Assembly (NCBI GenBank): GCA_019843655.1
Contig: JACDQD010000003.1
Span: 2,234,925-2,298,924, forward strand
DNA from: Lethocerus indicus
Taxonomy: Eukaryota > Arthropoda > Insecta > Hemiptera > Belostomatidae
Direction: 5' to 3'
DNA: 64,000 bases
Below, piece by piece: positions 32,770 through 44,219 of the stretch. The position numbers and the translations under genes are program-made. The number at the start of each line of letters is the position of its first letter. Within the stretch, counting starts at the first letter, position 1. The notes beneath the pieces are model-generated. The model was given only the letters and a program-made list of their open reading frames with translations. It was not told where the DNA came from and did no database searches.

Positions 32770-32920
32770 TACGTGCATCCAGGAGACAGAAAAACACGGA
32801 AATCTACGGTATTACAATGCAAAAAAACGTGGATCCAAGCTGCATATTGCAGAAAGAAAAAGATAGCAGCCTAAACCGGTCTAGCAAAAGATCGAAGCAG
32901 CGAGAAGAGACAGAAAAACT
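32770..32920. mobile_element. Family A remnants (copy 13)
   Basis: Two same-strand pieces: GGAGACAGAAAAACACGGAA then ATCTACGGTATTACAA, and AAACCGGTCTAGCAAAAGAT then CGAAGCAGCGAGAAGAGACA. Both match right-arm sequence; no partner arm remains. A (TA)n follows at 32926-32943. Confidence 0.6.
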
Positions 32921-32943
32921 TGAGAATATATATATATATATAT

Positions 32944-35041
32944 ACACGGAAGACTCGAGTTCGTGAAGGCTACTACAGTTACAAATTTGAATGGACTCAT
33001 TACTGCGCTAGTAACATTGTTACTAATCGCAAAAAATCGGTCTATATTTGACAGTAGGACAGGCTGGAGAAAAGCGGAGCGGGGCCGGGTCGTTGACCCT
33101 TTCGGCCCCCCCCCCCCCGGTGTTTGAGAATTTCGAAGAAAGAAAGGCATTTCCGACGGTGCGCGAAATTCCCCTCCAGTCGGAAACAGGATTCGTGGTC
33201 TTACGGGCGGTAACGTCGCCGGTTCCGGGAACCGGGCTATTCCAGGAAGAAGGAAGGGTATTCCAGATTGCGGTGACTCAAACCTCCCACGTGGGCGACA
33301 ACAAGTATGCGGCAATTCTACACCGCATTAAGAGATGTAATTAATTGGGGGCCATCCCACTAACCCATATTAGTCATCCCGCAGGTTCCACACCCCGGAA
33401 CCGACTCCTTATTTTCCTTCGCGCCAGAATATATTCAATTTCCAGGCTACTTTCCTGACCCCCGTTCGTAGGTCGCCGGTCACTAAATTTCCCCTTCTAG
33501 ATTCCCCATTCAGATAAATTTCCTCCTTTGAAAGTGTATTTTACAATTGCCCCACAGTCTATCTCGTTTAAACTTACATTTAACTAACAGTTGGAATATA
33601 CGCATTACTAAATTACCCTTGCACTTTTTTCAATATTAATTTCCACTTCTATTACTTCATTCGTATTCCCATTACCTTCTGTCCGAGTTGGGTAAATTAG
33701 AGGAGAAGAGCTCAAGGCTAAAATATGAGCTTCCGGATGGGTTATCTCAGACATTTGCTATTTTTTTTTTCCTTTTTTTTCAAACATTTACCACTCGTTT
33801 TTTTGAACCAATAAATCGCATGGGGGAATCGTCGGACGCGACCTTTTAATCTTGACGCCATCTCCGTTCGCCTTAACCTTAATGATTAATCTGTCGTTAT
33901 TCTTTCGGCTTTTTTTTGTATTTTCCGGGATATTAATTTTTCGCACAGTCCAAAGGTAAAACTTTACCTCTGATTAAACTCATCGGTGTACATAAAAGAA
34001 ATATATTTTAGTGGAAATATTACAAATGTAGATGGGGCCACGTTTGCTTTAGATATCCTGCGTATATTTAAAGAAAAATAAAGTATCTGTAATTTTTTCA
34101 TTTGCCACAGCTTAGACTTATAACTTTCACCAGCATTCTGCACCGTATAAAGTGTATTTAGTCCTAATAGAGGCCGAACGGTATCCACGATATCCCATTC
34201 AATTTGCACGGTCGGCATAATACCCGATCGGGGTATGCGTCGAATGCGCTGTATACAGTGGACTGTTGACGTGGACAAAGTATAAGAACTGTAATTGATA
34301 AGCGAAACTCGGTTTAGGAATTGTGATGTATGCGCGGTCGTTTGACCGGAGTCCCATTTAGGAATTGGGCGTGCCCCCGGTGCAACGACCTCCATCCACT
34401 CCAAGTGCCGACTTACCAACTTCAAATTATGCCACTTTTATGCAACCGCCCTAAGCTCCGGTTGTTAGCTCGCGAAAAGGGCCTACTTCGAAATTAAACT
34501 AAGCCGACTTCGAGCATTCGAGCGCTGTAACGGAATTTATGAAACTTCGGCACCGAAAGTGGCCCGGCGAAATATGCGCGAGGCCCGGTTTATGGCCAGA
34601 CGCCGAACATTTGGAAACCGGCAGTTTTCGACCACGAAACTGGTCGCGGAACGCGGAGAACGCCCCAGAATCGTCCGCAAGTATACGGCGCTTCAGTCAC
34701 AACGGTCGCGAAACCGGTTATCGAGCAGATACGAAAATTCTACTGAAAAGTGTTCAAAGACAAAAAATCTGTCTTTATTTCGCGTCAACGAAATATATAA
34801 CAGGTATTTCCGGTTTATTGTCGATTCCGCTTCCGTTTATTCGTCGCACGTTTTCTTTCATCGCTACATTATTAAATTCAGAATGATATTTCCGTCTAGA
34901 AAATCATATTAACTGGTAACTGAAATTCAAAATTAGTCAACGACTTGCTCCTTATCCTACCCCCCCACCCCCCCCCCCCGTTTCAGGGCCCTGAATCTTT
35001 CGGTATATTCCAAATTCACGAATAAACCAAAAAAAAACCGT
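32944..35041. other. Intergenic DNA, nothing recognised
   Basis: C runs at 33105-33118 and 34961-34978. The repeat F core (TATTTAAAGAAAAATAAAGT) is at 34067-34086. The 153-codon minus frame at 33964-34425 includes that repeat and has no recognisable domain. Confidence 0.4.
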
Positions 35042-35090
35042 GTCAACAATGTTACCGGGCCAACAATGTTCCTTTCAACATTGCTCGAAA
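35042..35090 (-). repeat. Inverse relative of the 31.05 kb small repeat
   Basis: TCAACAATGTTACCGGGCCA then ACAATGTTCCTTTCAACATT parallels the inverted sequence at 31050-31106. Confidence 0.55.
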
Positions 35091-35151
35091 CGATTTGATC
35101 GCGGACAAGAAAAAAAAAAAACCGATTTCCCTGCAATTTTCCCGATATGTA

Positions 35152-35372
35152 TTGGGGTTGGCTAATAAGTGATGGCCGTTTTTTTTTCAATTTGAATTAG
35201 CGCGCGAATAAAAAAGTGTTTTGGCATATTGTTTTATTGTTATTCGAAAGAGCTTTCTTTTCCCTATAAGAGAAGTATATGAGATTTTTTTTGTTGACCT
35301 TAATTTTTTTTTTATTTTAAGATCATTGAAATTGAGTGCCAAGAAACGGCCATTACTTATTAGCCAACCCAA
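35152..35372. mobile_element. Mariner MITE with TTGGGGTTGGCTAATAAGTG ends
   Basis: Left end TTGGGGTTGGCTAATAAGTG then ATGGCCGTTT; right end AAACGGCCATTACTTATTAG then CCAACCCAA. Flanked by TA at 35150-35151 and 35373-35374. 221 bp, AT-rich interior, no transposase motif seen. Confidence 0.88.
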
Positions 35373-35425
35373 TATAAACACGTAACAATTGTGCACCTTT
35401 CGATGTAAATGACTGTATGTAAGAA

Positions 35426-35428
<3 letters not shown>

Positions 35429-35474
<46 letters not shown>
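35429..35474. repeat. (TA)n microsatellite
   Basis: About 23 TA units, ending where a truncated mariner MITE begins. Confidence 0.97.
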
Positions 35475-35476
<2 letters not shown>

Positions 35477-35599
35477 CTTCAAACCTATAGAGTATTCTGA
35501 AATGTTTATTACGTGCGTACCGAAAAATGCACGTCACAAGGGGGGTGCACACACACCCAAAGATGAGAAGAATCCGCAATTATTTAGTTGCCAACCCAG
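35475..35599 (+). mobile_element. Truncated mariner MITE (family C), right part
   Basis: ATCTTCAAACCTATAGAGTA, TTCTGAAATGTTTATTACGT and the terminus AATTATTTAGTTGCCAACCC match the right half of the 58.4 kb copy. The left half is replaced by the (TA)n tract. Confidence 0.75.
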
Positions 35600-36416
35600 T
35601 ATATTTATAAAAATTTATTAAAAAATACAGTCCTCGATCTTATGGTCATCGCTAATACAGGATATTTGACGGGAAAAAATTATTATTTTGTGTTTTAAAG
35701 CCATTTTTTTAAACAAGATTCGGTAACCGGTTTTGTGGTTATTTATAGGGGCTTGAATGTACAAACCGGAATTTCAATTGATAACACTCTTTCGCTCCCG
35801 TTTATTGGCCAAATTTTTGGTAGTTTATAATTAATGGTTTAATAGAAGCGGAGAGGAATTTATGCCTCGATACTGGGCCGTCCGTTGGGGGGAAAAACCC
35901 CGTGAGTCATTTCTGTTTATCCGAGTCGTTGACCCGGGCGTTGAAGATTTGTGGAATCTGTTAGTAGTAGAATGTAGATGTGGATGAGGAGGGGGTGGGG
36001 TTGTGATACTCGCTGTGGGACTTCCTGTGTGTGTGGGGGGCTTAGTGGGGGCTTAGAGGGAGGGGCCCTGTACGAGGTACAGTCACTGACCAGCTAGTAG
36101 CCCCCGCCCCCCAAGCCCCTACCATATGCAGGTACCGTTAGCAACACGTTCTCAATATCTTCACCGGGTGGGCTCTGACGCATCACTGGGGGTAATTTTG
36201 TGCACGCTAATTATTATACAAGCCTCGAGTCCGTTTAGCGATAAAAAAATACACCAACAAAAAAAAGGACGAAAAGTTCAATTCGCACGAAGACTCATTT
36301 AATTTTACGACTTATAACCGTAAGCTGAAAATACAGGAATACAATTTCAAACATGACTAATAGAGCCGTCTAAAAATACCAACTTTCTTGAGAGTATTCT
36401 ACTAAATATAAAAATA
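35600..36416. other. Intergenic DNA, nothing recognised
   Basis: G-rich patches at 35990-36065; no repeat or coding frame recognised. Confidence 0.4.
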
Positions 36417-36694
36417 TTGCATTGGCAACTAAGTAATTGCGGAATTCACCGACAACAAGTGGCGCTGTACATATTTTTAAGTGCGTCAACATTTTTGCAC
36501 GGATAAGATTCTCACGTACGAATAAAGGCCATAGTTCGACAATGTACATTGGAGAGAAGCCGAATGTATCTTGTACGCCCATTCGAGACCATCTACGAGA
36601 CCTATCTGTGCTAAAAATTTTGTGGCGCACTTAAAAATATGTACGACGCCACTTGTTGTCGGTGAATTCTCCAATTACTCAGTCGTCAACCCGA
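36417..36694. mobile_element. Palindromic mariner MITE (family D), complete
   Basis: Left arm GGCAACTAAGTAATTGCGGA, ATTCACCGACAACAAGTGGC, GTACATATTTTTAAGTGCGT; right arm is the inverse (ATGTACGACGCCACTTGTTG, GTCGGTGAATTCTCCAATTA, CTCAGTCGTCAACCC). TA on both sides. 278 bp. The frames on both strands are produced by the inverted arms. Confidence 0.88.
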
Positions 36695-36696
36695 TA

Positions 36697-37260
36697 TATC
36701 TTATTGTTAAGTAGGTCCATATTCACTGGAGAATACCTGGAAGAGTCCTTTGTACTGAATACCTGGTGTTGAGCAACGAGCAGTAGACCGTTGGCGTAGA
36801 ATACCGCACTGGAAACCGATCTGGGCCAACCAACTCGAGACAGTCTAGTTGTCTAATAATATCAGCTCACAATTGGACGCCGGTTGCAATTGCAGTTTGC
36901 ACTTAACAGGTTTCGGTTTCAGCTGTTTCAGTTGAATTCGGTTCACTAGAACACCTAAAAAACCTTTATAGGTTTAGCGGGGTTCATTTGTTGATTCTAG
37001 CAACAAGTATCGTCGTATATACGAACTCGAATGACCAGGATAAATTGCATTTCGGTAATTTTTGCCCTTTAATGTGCGATTGGGGGGGGGCTTATTGGCG
37101 AGCCCATCGAAGGGGTAATTGTGGATCAAAGGGGAAGGGGGGTTCTGAACATTCTTTGAAGATTCTAGGGGTGAGGGGTAGATGAGGGGTGGATGAGGGG
37201 TGGATGAGGGGGGCCGTGGCTTGTTTGTTTGCTCGGTCAGTGACCGGGGCCCCCGGCGGC
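36697..37260. other. Intergenic DNA with GGATGAGGGGT repeats
   Basis: G-rich unit GATGAGGGGTG repeats about three times at 37178-37212. No gene recognised. Confidence 0.45.
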
Positions 37261-37265
37261 GATGA

Positions 37266-37328
37266 CGACGTCACCCCGGGGCGCGTCACCGGTACCACTC
37301 TGACGTCATTACCCAGTTTCTGACGTCA
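37266..37328. promoter_or_regulatory. Cluster of CRE (TGACGTCA) sites
   Basis: Two perfect palindromic TGACGTCA sites at 37301-37308 and 37321-37328 start exactly 20 bp apart, preceded by CGACGTCA at 37266-37273 and a GCGCGTCACC half-site. The surroundings are GC-rich. TGACGTCA is the binding site of CREB/ATF bZIP factors. No gene was recognised next to it, so a regulatory role is only a suggestion. Confidence 0.35.
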
Positions 37329-37799
37329 CTGCTGCCCCACCCCACAAAGCCAGCAACCGGGAACCTCCCACCGGAACATTCTGCGAGAATGTGTTACTGT
37401 GTTGAGGCAGAGGGTTCGTTCCCCTATTGGGCCACTCAATAATTATCGACCGATTAGATAATAATTTAAATATCCACATTAACTCCCGTCGTTTAACAAT
37501 TTGAAATTTTCATTTCGAGACAAATTTGTGCGGGGTTTCGTACCCAGATCGGAAATACAAATACTTATTTTTCTTTAAACACACGCAGTACACGATAGCG
37601 AATATGATATCTTAGATGATATACAAACATTGATTCATATATATGCATGCGGACGTTTATACATTTATATACGCGAATATTCGGATTAAATATACCAGTT
37701 TTTGTGCACAATGTTGTGATTGCAATCGGGAAAGGTCACAATTCTAAGCTGTGCCAAATTACAAATACTTTTTCAGAAACTTTTACTTAGTCAGAAACT
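37329..37799. other. Intergenic DNA with a repeat F core
   Basis: The repeat F core is seen inverted near 37562-37576. Nothing else recognised. Confidence 0.4.
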
Positions 37800-37882
37800 G
37801 ATTTACACTTAAACGGTTTAACAAAATCCCACCCTCCCCTCAACAGGAATAAGACAAACATAATTCCCCAATAATAAGATAC
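37800..37882 (+). mobile_element. Isolated interior fragment of the long family A type
   Basis: GATTTACACTTAAACGGTTT, AACAAAATCCCACCCTCCCC, ATAAGACAAACATAATTCCC then CAATAATAAGAT parallels the unpaired centre of family A copy 2 (about 6045-6133). No arms are nearby. Confidence 0.75.
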
Positions 37883-40682
37883 AACTGTTAAGAAACACCT
37901 TATTGTATAGTGTATACCGGTCAGCGAGCCTTTCTACATTTATTTACGTAGATATTGGGATTTAAATTTGTGTGATAAATCTAGAATGGTATGGGTTAAT
38001 TTGCAATATAAAAAAACCAGAAATATTTCCACTCCAGCCACTGGTTCTTACACTTTTGCACTGCACTCGGGTTCAATGCACTATGCACGATTGTTGGTAT
38101 TGTAGGTGCACTTGAGGCACTGAAGAATTAAATCTCTATTAGAATTATAAAAATGTTTCCTTAATATGGTCCAGTTTCAATTTGACCTACTCCCAACGCG
38201 TTTCCCTCAGTTAAATAATTTTCCCGGTAGGAGAAATTTTCCGTCCAGTGCACATTTCGACCGTTTCGTGATATATTAGTCAATTGGAAGGTTAAGTGTT
38301 GATGAAGAGAAGGCGGGGCTCCGTTTCGCAGGAAATATGACATCAGTATTGAGACGACGTCATCGTATTTGTGCACTTAAGCCTTACTTTAACCGCCGGA
38401 TGAATACTAACCGAGCCGTGTCACCCCCAACCCACCCCCTCAAAGCGCCTACCGTTAGTAACACACTGATGGGCCTCCAGTGTTTCAGTGTTACTACGCT
38501 GTGAAATCACCGGTGAGTCACACTTTACTGGGCCGTCCATTAAGGCTGGCCAAGAGGGCAACAGTCGATGACCTTCGACAATAATCAAATTTTAGTTTAT
38601 GTCCAGCTTACGACTGTGGACTCGCAATGCACTTCAATGCGTGATTCAATACGAATTGTTGCGCATTCGAGACTCCACTTCGGGACTATGACACTGATTT
38701 TCACAATAGTGCCATCCAAGAAGTGTTCTGTCTTTTTTGGCCATAGCTAATTGTTGGTAAAATTTTCTTTTTTTCTCTTAAATCTCTTTCCACGCATATA
38801 TAGAAAGTTTGAATTTTATGATGACCAATTAAAATAGGTTGGCAGGCCCCAGTAGTGTGATGTTCGCGATGTGCCTCCAGTTTATTAACATTCTGCTATA
38901 TAAAGAGGATATTTTAATTATTCGCCTGAGGGTGGGGGGAGGGTGGAAAATGTTGTCACCGGGCGTAAAATGAATTGTTGCAGATTGAACGAGGCAGGTG
39001 AAGTAAGCAAGTTAAATAGGGGAGGGTTGACAGAGTAATGGAGGGAAGGAAACCCGTGGAGGGATGGAGGAGGGATGGGGGAGTAATGAAGGTCGCCACG
39101 TGTAGGGGTAGGGCCACGTGTACACGAGCGGACCCCTTCAGCACAAACAACAACGCCCCCAGACATCACCCGCCACTTGTTATTTAGCTGCCACCACCCC
39201 ACCCCCCTTCAACCCCAATTTGTTATCAACCCTTCTCGCAAACTCTCTTCATTCGACAAATACGGAAATTAAAACATTTTCAAGAATACCGTTCCTATTA
39301 TATTCCAATATTTCTAATTGACTTAGTCAATTTTTTACTATTTTTGTAGAGGCGTTTCTGCGGGGGATGTTAGTAGTATTTTTGGCGAACCGCGTTCGTA
39401 ACGAACGATGACGGAACATCGCTTCTCGGAAGAACTCCCGATCCCCCGGAGTTCTCCTCGGACTGAGTGTCGCCCCCCCCCGCCCCCGCCCAAAATCTAG
39501 ATCGCTAAAGGTTCGAAGAAGCCGAACGACTGCGGACCGGGTGAACGCTCCTCGCCCAAACCCCGTGACCTTTCGGTCACGCTCGCAAAGCGCCGCCATT
39601 CGCAGGCGGACCGGTCCGGCCTATATACAGTAGTGGGCCAAAAAAAAGGAAAAAAGAATAATATCGCCCTCCAATTACCGAAAGGACGCTACTGACGGCG
39701 GCGAGGAGCCGGAATCGGTCCAGGCTACGGACGGTCATCCCGCAACCTGACCGACGCGGCGACATTTCAACATATTGTGGCGGCCCCCGACCATAAAATT
39801 TATTTTTATAACCCAAATTTTGCTACTGTTCTTAGGCGACCCCCCGTGAATGGGTCGTTTGAACCCAAAGAGGACGGTTGTATTTTGTAGGAGGAAATTA
39901 TTAATTTCTACGCGAATAATATTAGTAGCAATTCTTAGCGTTCTAGTCTTATTGTCCGATCGTACTTGATTTTCCAGGCAGGAAAACAGGAATTTCAGTC
40001 TCAGAGTAGACTTTTTGGTAATTGAATTTAATCTGTTTAATGGGTTCTGCTATTGGGGGGCTGCTATGTTGGAGTCCGAATGCGGGGCCTAAATTATACT
40101 ACTGAAGACGTAAAGGAAACGAATCTATTTTTTTTACAGCCGGAGCAATGTACCGCACAGTTAAAACACTGTGACACGACCGATTTGTCGAGCTGACGTC
40201 AAGGGCCGAAGAACACTATAATTTGATGACGAAGTCCTGGGAGGAGGATGATGGGGGAGGGTTCCGGCCGGGGTGAGTGACCTGGGCGATACAGGAGTGT
40301 TCCCGGAAATACTGTAGAGGGTCCCGAATCCCAGAGCCTGCTCCGAAGGGGGAATCACCGGTTCAAGTTCAGGGACGCTTCCGGGGAATGGACCTTTCCT
40401 TAAGTCACGCCCACTTATTCCACCAGAAATACCGGGAACAACAACGCCTTGCGTTTTTCACTAACCAAGAATTGTTTTTCACCAGTCCAATTATAGACTC
40501 CTGCCACCGTTTCCCGGTACCGGGCTTACTTCGCAAGAAGCGTTACTGCGCGGACTTTTGAACTTTGGGGAAGCCCGATTGTTCGAATGCTCTATTCAAT
40601 ATTCATGAATGAAATTGGCGAACAAAATATTATAATTCGAATAATCCGCGTTGAGTTTCGGGGGGGGGTTTATTGTTTAGAA
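37883..40682. other. Intergenic DNA, nothing recognised
   Basis: Holds CACGTG motifs near 39096-39120, a possible eroded family A core at 39689-39725 (GCTACTGACGGCGGCGAGGA) and a TGACGTCA at about 40193. A minus frame at 38161-38376 has GAPPSLHQHL, faintly like the GAPPH segment of mariner-type transposases, but the rest does not support it. Confidence 0.4.
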
Positions 40683-40915
40683 TAGGGGTTCTTCCACCAC
40701 TAAAAAATTATATGTTCTGGCACCACTCAATGCAAAGGTTCAAGTAAAATCGGTCCCTGAAATAAAGTATATAAATTAATGTGACTAAAACAAAATTTTT
40801 ATGACCAATTTTTTGTATTATATGAACAAGAGAGGTAAAGAAAAATTGTTATTCATGGATGGTAACATAACTAATGTTGAAATAATTAATAAAAAATCGA
40901 ATAATAGAACCTCTG
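40683..40915. mobile_element. hAT-like MITE
   Basis: Left end TAGGGGTTCTTCCACCACTA and right end ...AATAGAACCTCTG are short imperfect inverted repeats. They are flanked by GTTTAGAA (40675-40682) and TTTTAGCA (40916-40923), an 8-bp near-match as hAT elements produce. AT-rich interior without coding motif. Confidence 0.45.
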
Positions 40916-40923
40916 TTTTAGCA

Positions 40924-42146
40924 GGGGTTGACCCTCCAGGATTTGCTATTTCCAGTGTTCGGAACTGAAGGTCGAGTGAATGTACTAATTGACTAATAAA
41001 TTACACAATTTATTAAAAACCGGGTCCTATTTTGATTTTTAAACACCACCTCGCTTCCTCGTCACGCTCAGTGCCCATCTTAAGCCGTGACTCACACAAC
41101 AGTAAAGAGCTGAAGCATCGACTCGTTTACGCTGTAAAGTGATTCATAACTTGTAGATCAATTATATTTTTACCACTTAACGAGGCCGTTTTCCACAGCC
41201 GGGTTGATAACCGGCAATATTTTCATTTTTCAGTTTAAAATTCCCCGTAACGCCCGGTGCTCATCTCCGGCCGTGACTCAAGACCCAGCAGTACGATCTT
41301 GTTACGGTTTTACGGTGGGGAAAAAAAAAAAGTGAAAACCGCGTATTTTCAACGCCGCTCCGAGCGTGTAATCGGTTTCACAAAGTTCGTAATTTATTCC
41401 ACGGTTCGAATCTGGCCGGCCGTCCGCCAGTGGAATGGAATTAACGATGATCGTTTTCTTCCCCCCCCCAGTTCATTCATTCATTCCCCCTGAGCGCGTT
41501 GGGAGCGCGACTGTAACACTTGAAAACCGTCTTCAGTAGCATCCCGCCGGTAATCGGAGAATACGGTCAAAACTGCGGCTGCACTGTTACTGGACGACAG
41601 TAACACTGTACAGTTTCGTGTTTCAGATTACCTGCAACCTCCCTTCGGCCGGCCTGTAACCCCCTGACGTTATTCGAAACCAAGCAAAAACTGTTTTCTT
41701 TCGAAACCGGTAACAAAGTCGAAATTAGCGCCTGGAACTATTTAGGTGCAAGGGGCCTAGTGTTAGAAACCACTCGGATGTTTATCAATCGAGATTGAAC
41801 TAGACAATTGGCCATCGTTTATCTTGACAAACTGGCGGTTCGTTTAGAGTGATGATGGGGGCTGGGGGCGTTAAGAGCACCGGTTGAAGAGTCCCATTTG
41901 AAGGTGGTGATAAAAAAAAAAAAGGTTTTCTTCCCTTAGACCTTAACAGATTGCAGTCACGCTACGTCACAGATACGTCTACAGTACGTACAGAACTTAC
42001 CTAGTTGCCTGTACATCTCTGGTACAACGCCCTTCAGTGTAACAGAACATTTTATTATACAACCATTTTTGCGTACGAAATATAAGTCGTACACTAAATT
42101 ACAGGGTTGGCACAAAAAATACTTTTTTACTGGCACGACTGTAAAA
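40924..42146. other. Intergenic DNA, nothing recognised
   Basis: A GTCTTCAGTAGC scrap at 41529-41540 matches the family A core in isolation. No gene recognised. Confidence 0.4.
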
Positions 42147-42148
42147 TA

Positions 42149-42265
42149 TTGGGGTCGCCGACTAAGCCATTGCGGGTTTCGTCGCTGGATTTTAGACGGC
42201 GTTATTCGTATTTTACGCATTTTTACGCATCTTCAAACCTGTACAGAGTATTCTGAAATGTCTAA
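42149..42265 (+). mobile_element. Truncated mariner MITE (family C), left part
   Basis: TTGGGGTCGCCGACTAAGCC after TA, then ATTGCGGGTTTCGTCGCTGG, ACGCATTTTTACGCATCTTC and AGAGTATTCTGAAATGTCTA, as in the left half of the 45.9 and 58.4 kb copies. The right terminus is missing. Confidence 0.75.
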
Positions 42266-43764
42266 CAGCGTTCAAAACATAGTCGACTACAAGATTTGGT
42301 ACTGTCGATGCTTCTCTTTCAGCAGGTCTTCGAGGGGGAATTATTTCGTAGACAAATGTTTGTCTCATCTTTTAACCGATATTGACTGTTATATTGAATC
42401 TGAAGGTAATATTCGGTTGATATAGGAATGAAGTGAGGCAATGCCCTGCTGAGATTGCGGCAGGATTGTGACAGTTTTACTTTCGATAGTCACACTAATC
42501 CGGTTCTAATAGCGGCACTTCTCCCTCCCCCCCCGTCCCCACAAATCCCGGTATGATTCCTGGAATAGCGGTCCCGTGTATCCCCAGAGCCCGGGGTAGA
42601 TTGAATCGGTTAAAAGTTTCCCCCACCCCCTCCTTTTAACTCCCGCAGAAGCAGTTTTAAGTGTAAGAAGAGTCGGGAGTGGGGGGACTTAGTTTGTAAG
42701 TTGGATACGGAGCCGGATACTTAGTGCCGGGGGGGGACTTTCCTTCGAACGTTCGGATCGTTTTCTCTCCGAGGGAGAGTGAAAAATGCATTTAATTCGG
42801 AAAACAAATCTGGGCCTTTAAAATATCCTACTGCGGCCGTTTTCAACCACATTTATTTTAAATACTACTGACGCTGGTCCAACTGGTTATATTTTCGAAT
42901 TGTCCCCCATAATTGAAAGTAATGGGGCGTCGTTGTACACTGATGAAGAAATGAATGAGCTCGAGACCGGTTTCGGTTCGTCCACCGTGGAATGAAGTTA
43001 CGCTAAGAATGGACGACAATAAAACGTTGAAATTGGTACGATATCTTGTTCATAGGTAATAGCTGAAAAACGACGAGACAATAACATATCCTCGAAACAA
43101 GATTCATTTCAGAAATATTTAGGAAAGAATCGGAAATCTAAATCTGCCTCTACCAGTCGATACAGTTATTCGGAGGAAAAGGAGAGAACGTTGAGAAGGC
43201 CCCAACAAAAGGGAGGACATTTTGATTTCGCCCCTTAAACTAGGACCACCCCCGCCGACAACCCCTACCGCTATTATTATTATTATGTCGAATGAAAAAG
43301 CCTCGCGACACAGAAAGGGAGAGAGAGAGAGAGAAGAGGGACCATTTTCGATATTCTTTTCCCGGTCGTCGATAGGGGACGGAGCCTCGGGGTGGAGGAG
43401 TGCAATTTTTAAATGGAGAATGTACCCCGGCTACAATTCAAATCGGACTACCATTCATCCCTGTCTCAAGGAGGAAGAAATGGTCGTTGCGTCGGGGGTT
43501 TGTGTACGATTGTTCAGGAACTACGAAACTCCGATAATACTCTGTAAAAAGTATTTTATAGACCAGTCTTTAGTGACACTGAGGTTAACTGGACACTGAA
43601 TATCCAAGCCCAACAGTCGACATTGTCAAGTTAGAGTAAGTCCAGATTTTGTTGAACTATAGTATCTTTCGTCGATACAAAAGCATTGGTATTTTACTTA
43701 GCGGTGTTCGGACGGGTATTATTGAATAGTTCTGAATCCTAGTTACAATTTACAATATATTTTA
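42266..43764. other. Intergenic DNA, nothing recognised
   Basis: Short GA tract at 43318-43335. The 125-codon frame at 43222-43599 spans it and has no recognisable domain. Confidence 0.4.
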
Positions 43765-43768
43765 TCAA

Positions 43769-44215
43769 CCCCTTAACTTGTGCACGCTCGAGATAGTTCG
43801 AGCGGAGTTGTATTTTATGCGGCTATAATTTTTTCACGCTCGAATATAATCGAGAATTGAAAATAACAATGCGAACTTCTTTATTCGATTTATAGCCTTT
43901 TTCCGTGGAAAAATTGCAAAGTATATCAAAATTGTCCAACGAAAGAAAAGTTGGTCCAGGAGCGGCAACAAAATGAGACTTTGAGGAGATGGATTCGGTT
44001 GGATATCGCTCCAATCTCCTTCCAATCAACGGCTATCCCTTCTTCTGAACTATCTTCAGAATCACTACTATAATTATCACTCCCTTCTGAGCCGCTTTCC
44101 GAAAATCAAAATCCGAAATTAAAATAAATAAGACAACGTTCTAAAGTGTGCTTTTTTACATTTAAAAAATTGATTTTTTTGGCCGGTTTTGTCAAAAAAT
44201 CTGTGCGTTAAGGGG
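43769..44215 (-). mobile_element. piggyBac-like element, internally deleted
   Basis: Inverted ends CCCCTTAACTTGTGCACG (left) and CCCCTTAACGCACAG (right, minus strand) are flanked by TCAA (43765-43768) and TTAA (44216-44219), consistent with a TTAA duplication carrying one mutation. 447 bp. Inside, the minus strand has a degraded piggyBac-type N-terminus. A subterminal palindrome CGCTCGAGATAGTTCGAGCG lies near the left end. Confidence 0.65.
43834..44105 (-). pseudogene. Frameshifted N-terminus of a piggyBac-like transposase
   Basis: An acidic serine-rich leader (SESGSEGSDNYSSDSEDSSE) leads to VDWKEIGA; after a frame change the sequence reads GDWSDIQPNPSP or FVAAPGPTFLSLDNFD. Acidic leader plus a W...P-rich segment plus PGP is the layout of piggyBac transposase N-termini. 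The DDD catalytic core is absent. Confidence 0.5.
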
Positions 44216-44219
44216 TTAA

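Noticed and set aside
33964..34425. 153-codon minus-strand frame
   Set aside because: Includes the dispersed repeat F core and shows no recognisable domain or conserved motif.
38161..38376. GAPPSLHQHL in a minus-strand frame, like the GAPPH segment of mariner transposases
   Set aside because: The expected W.GR.G...WP.RSPDL continuation is not present and spacing differs; too weak to call.
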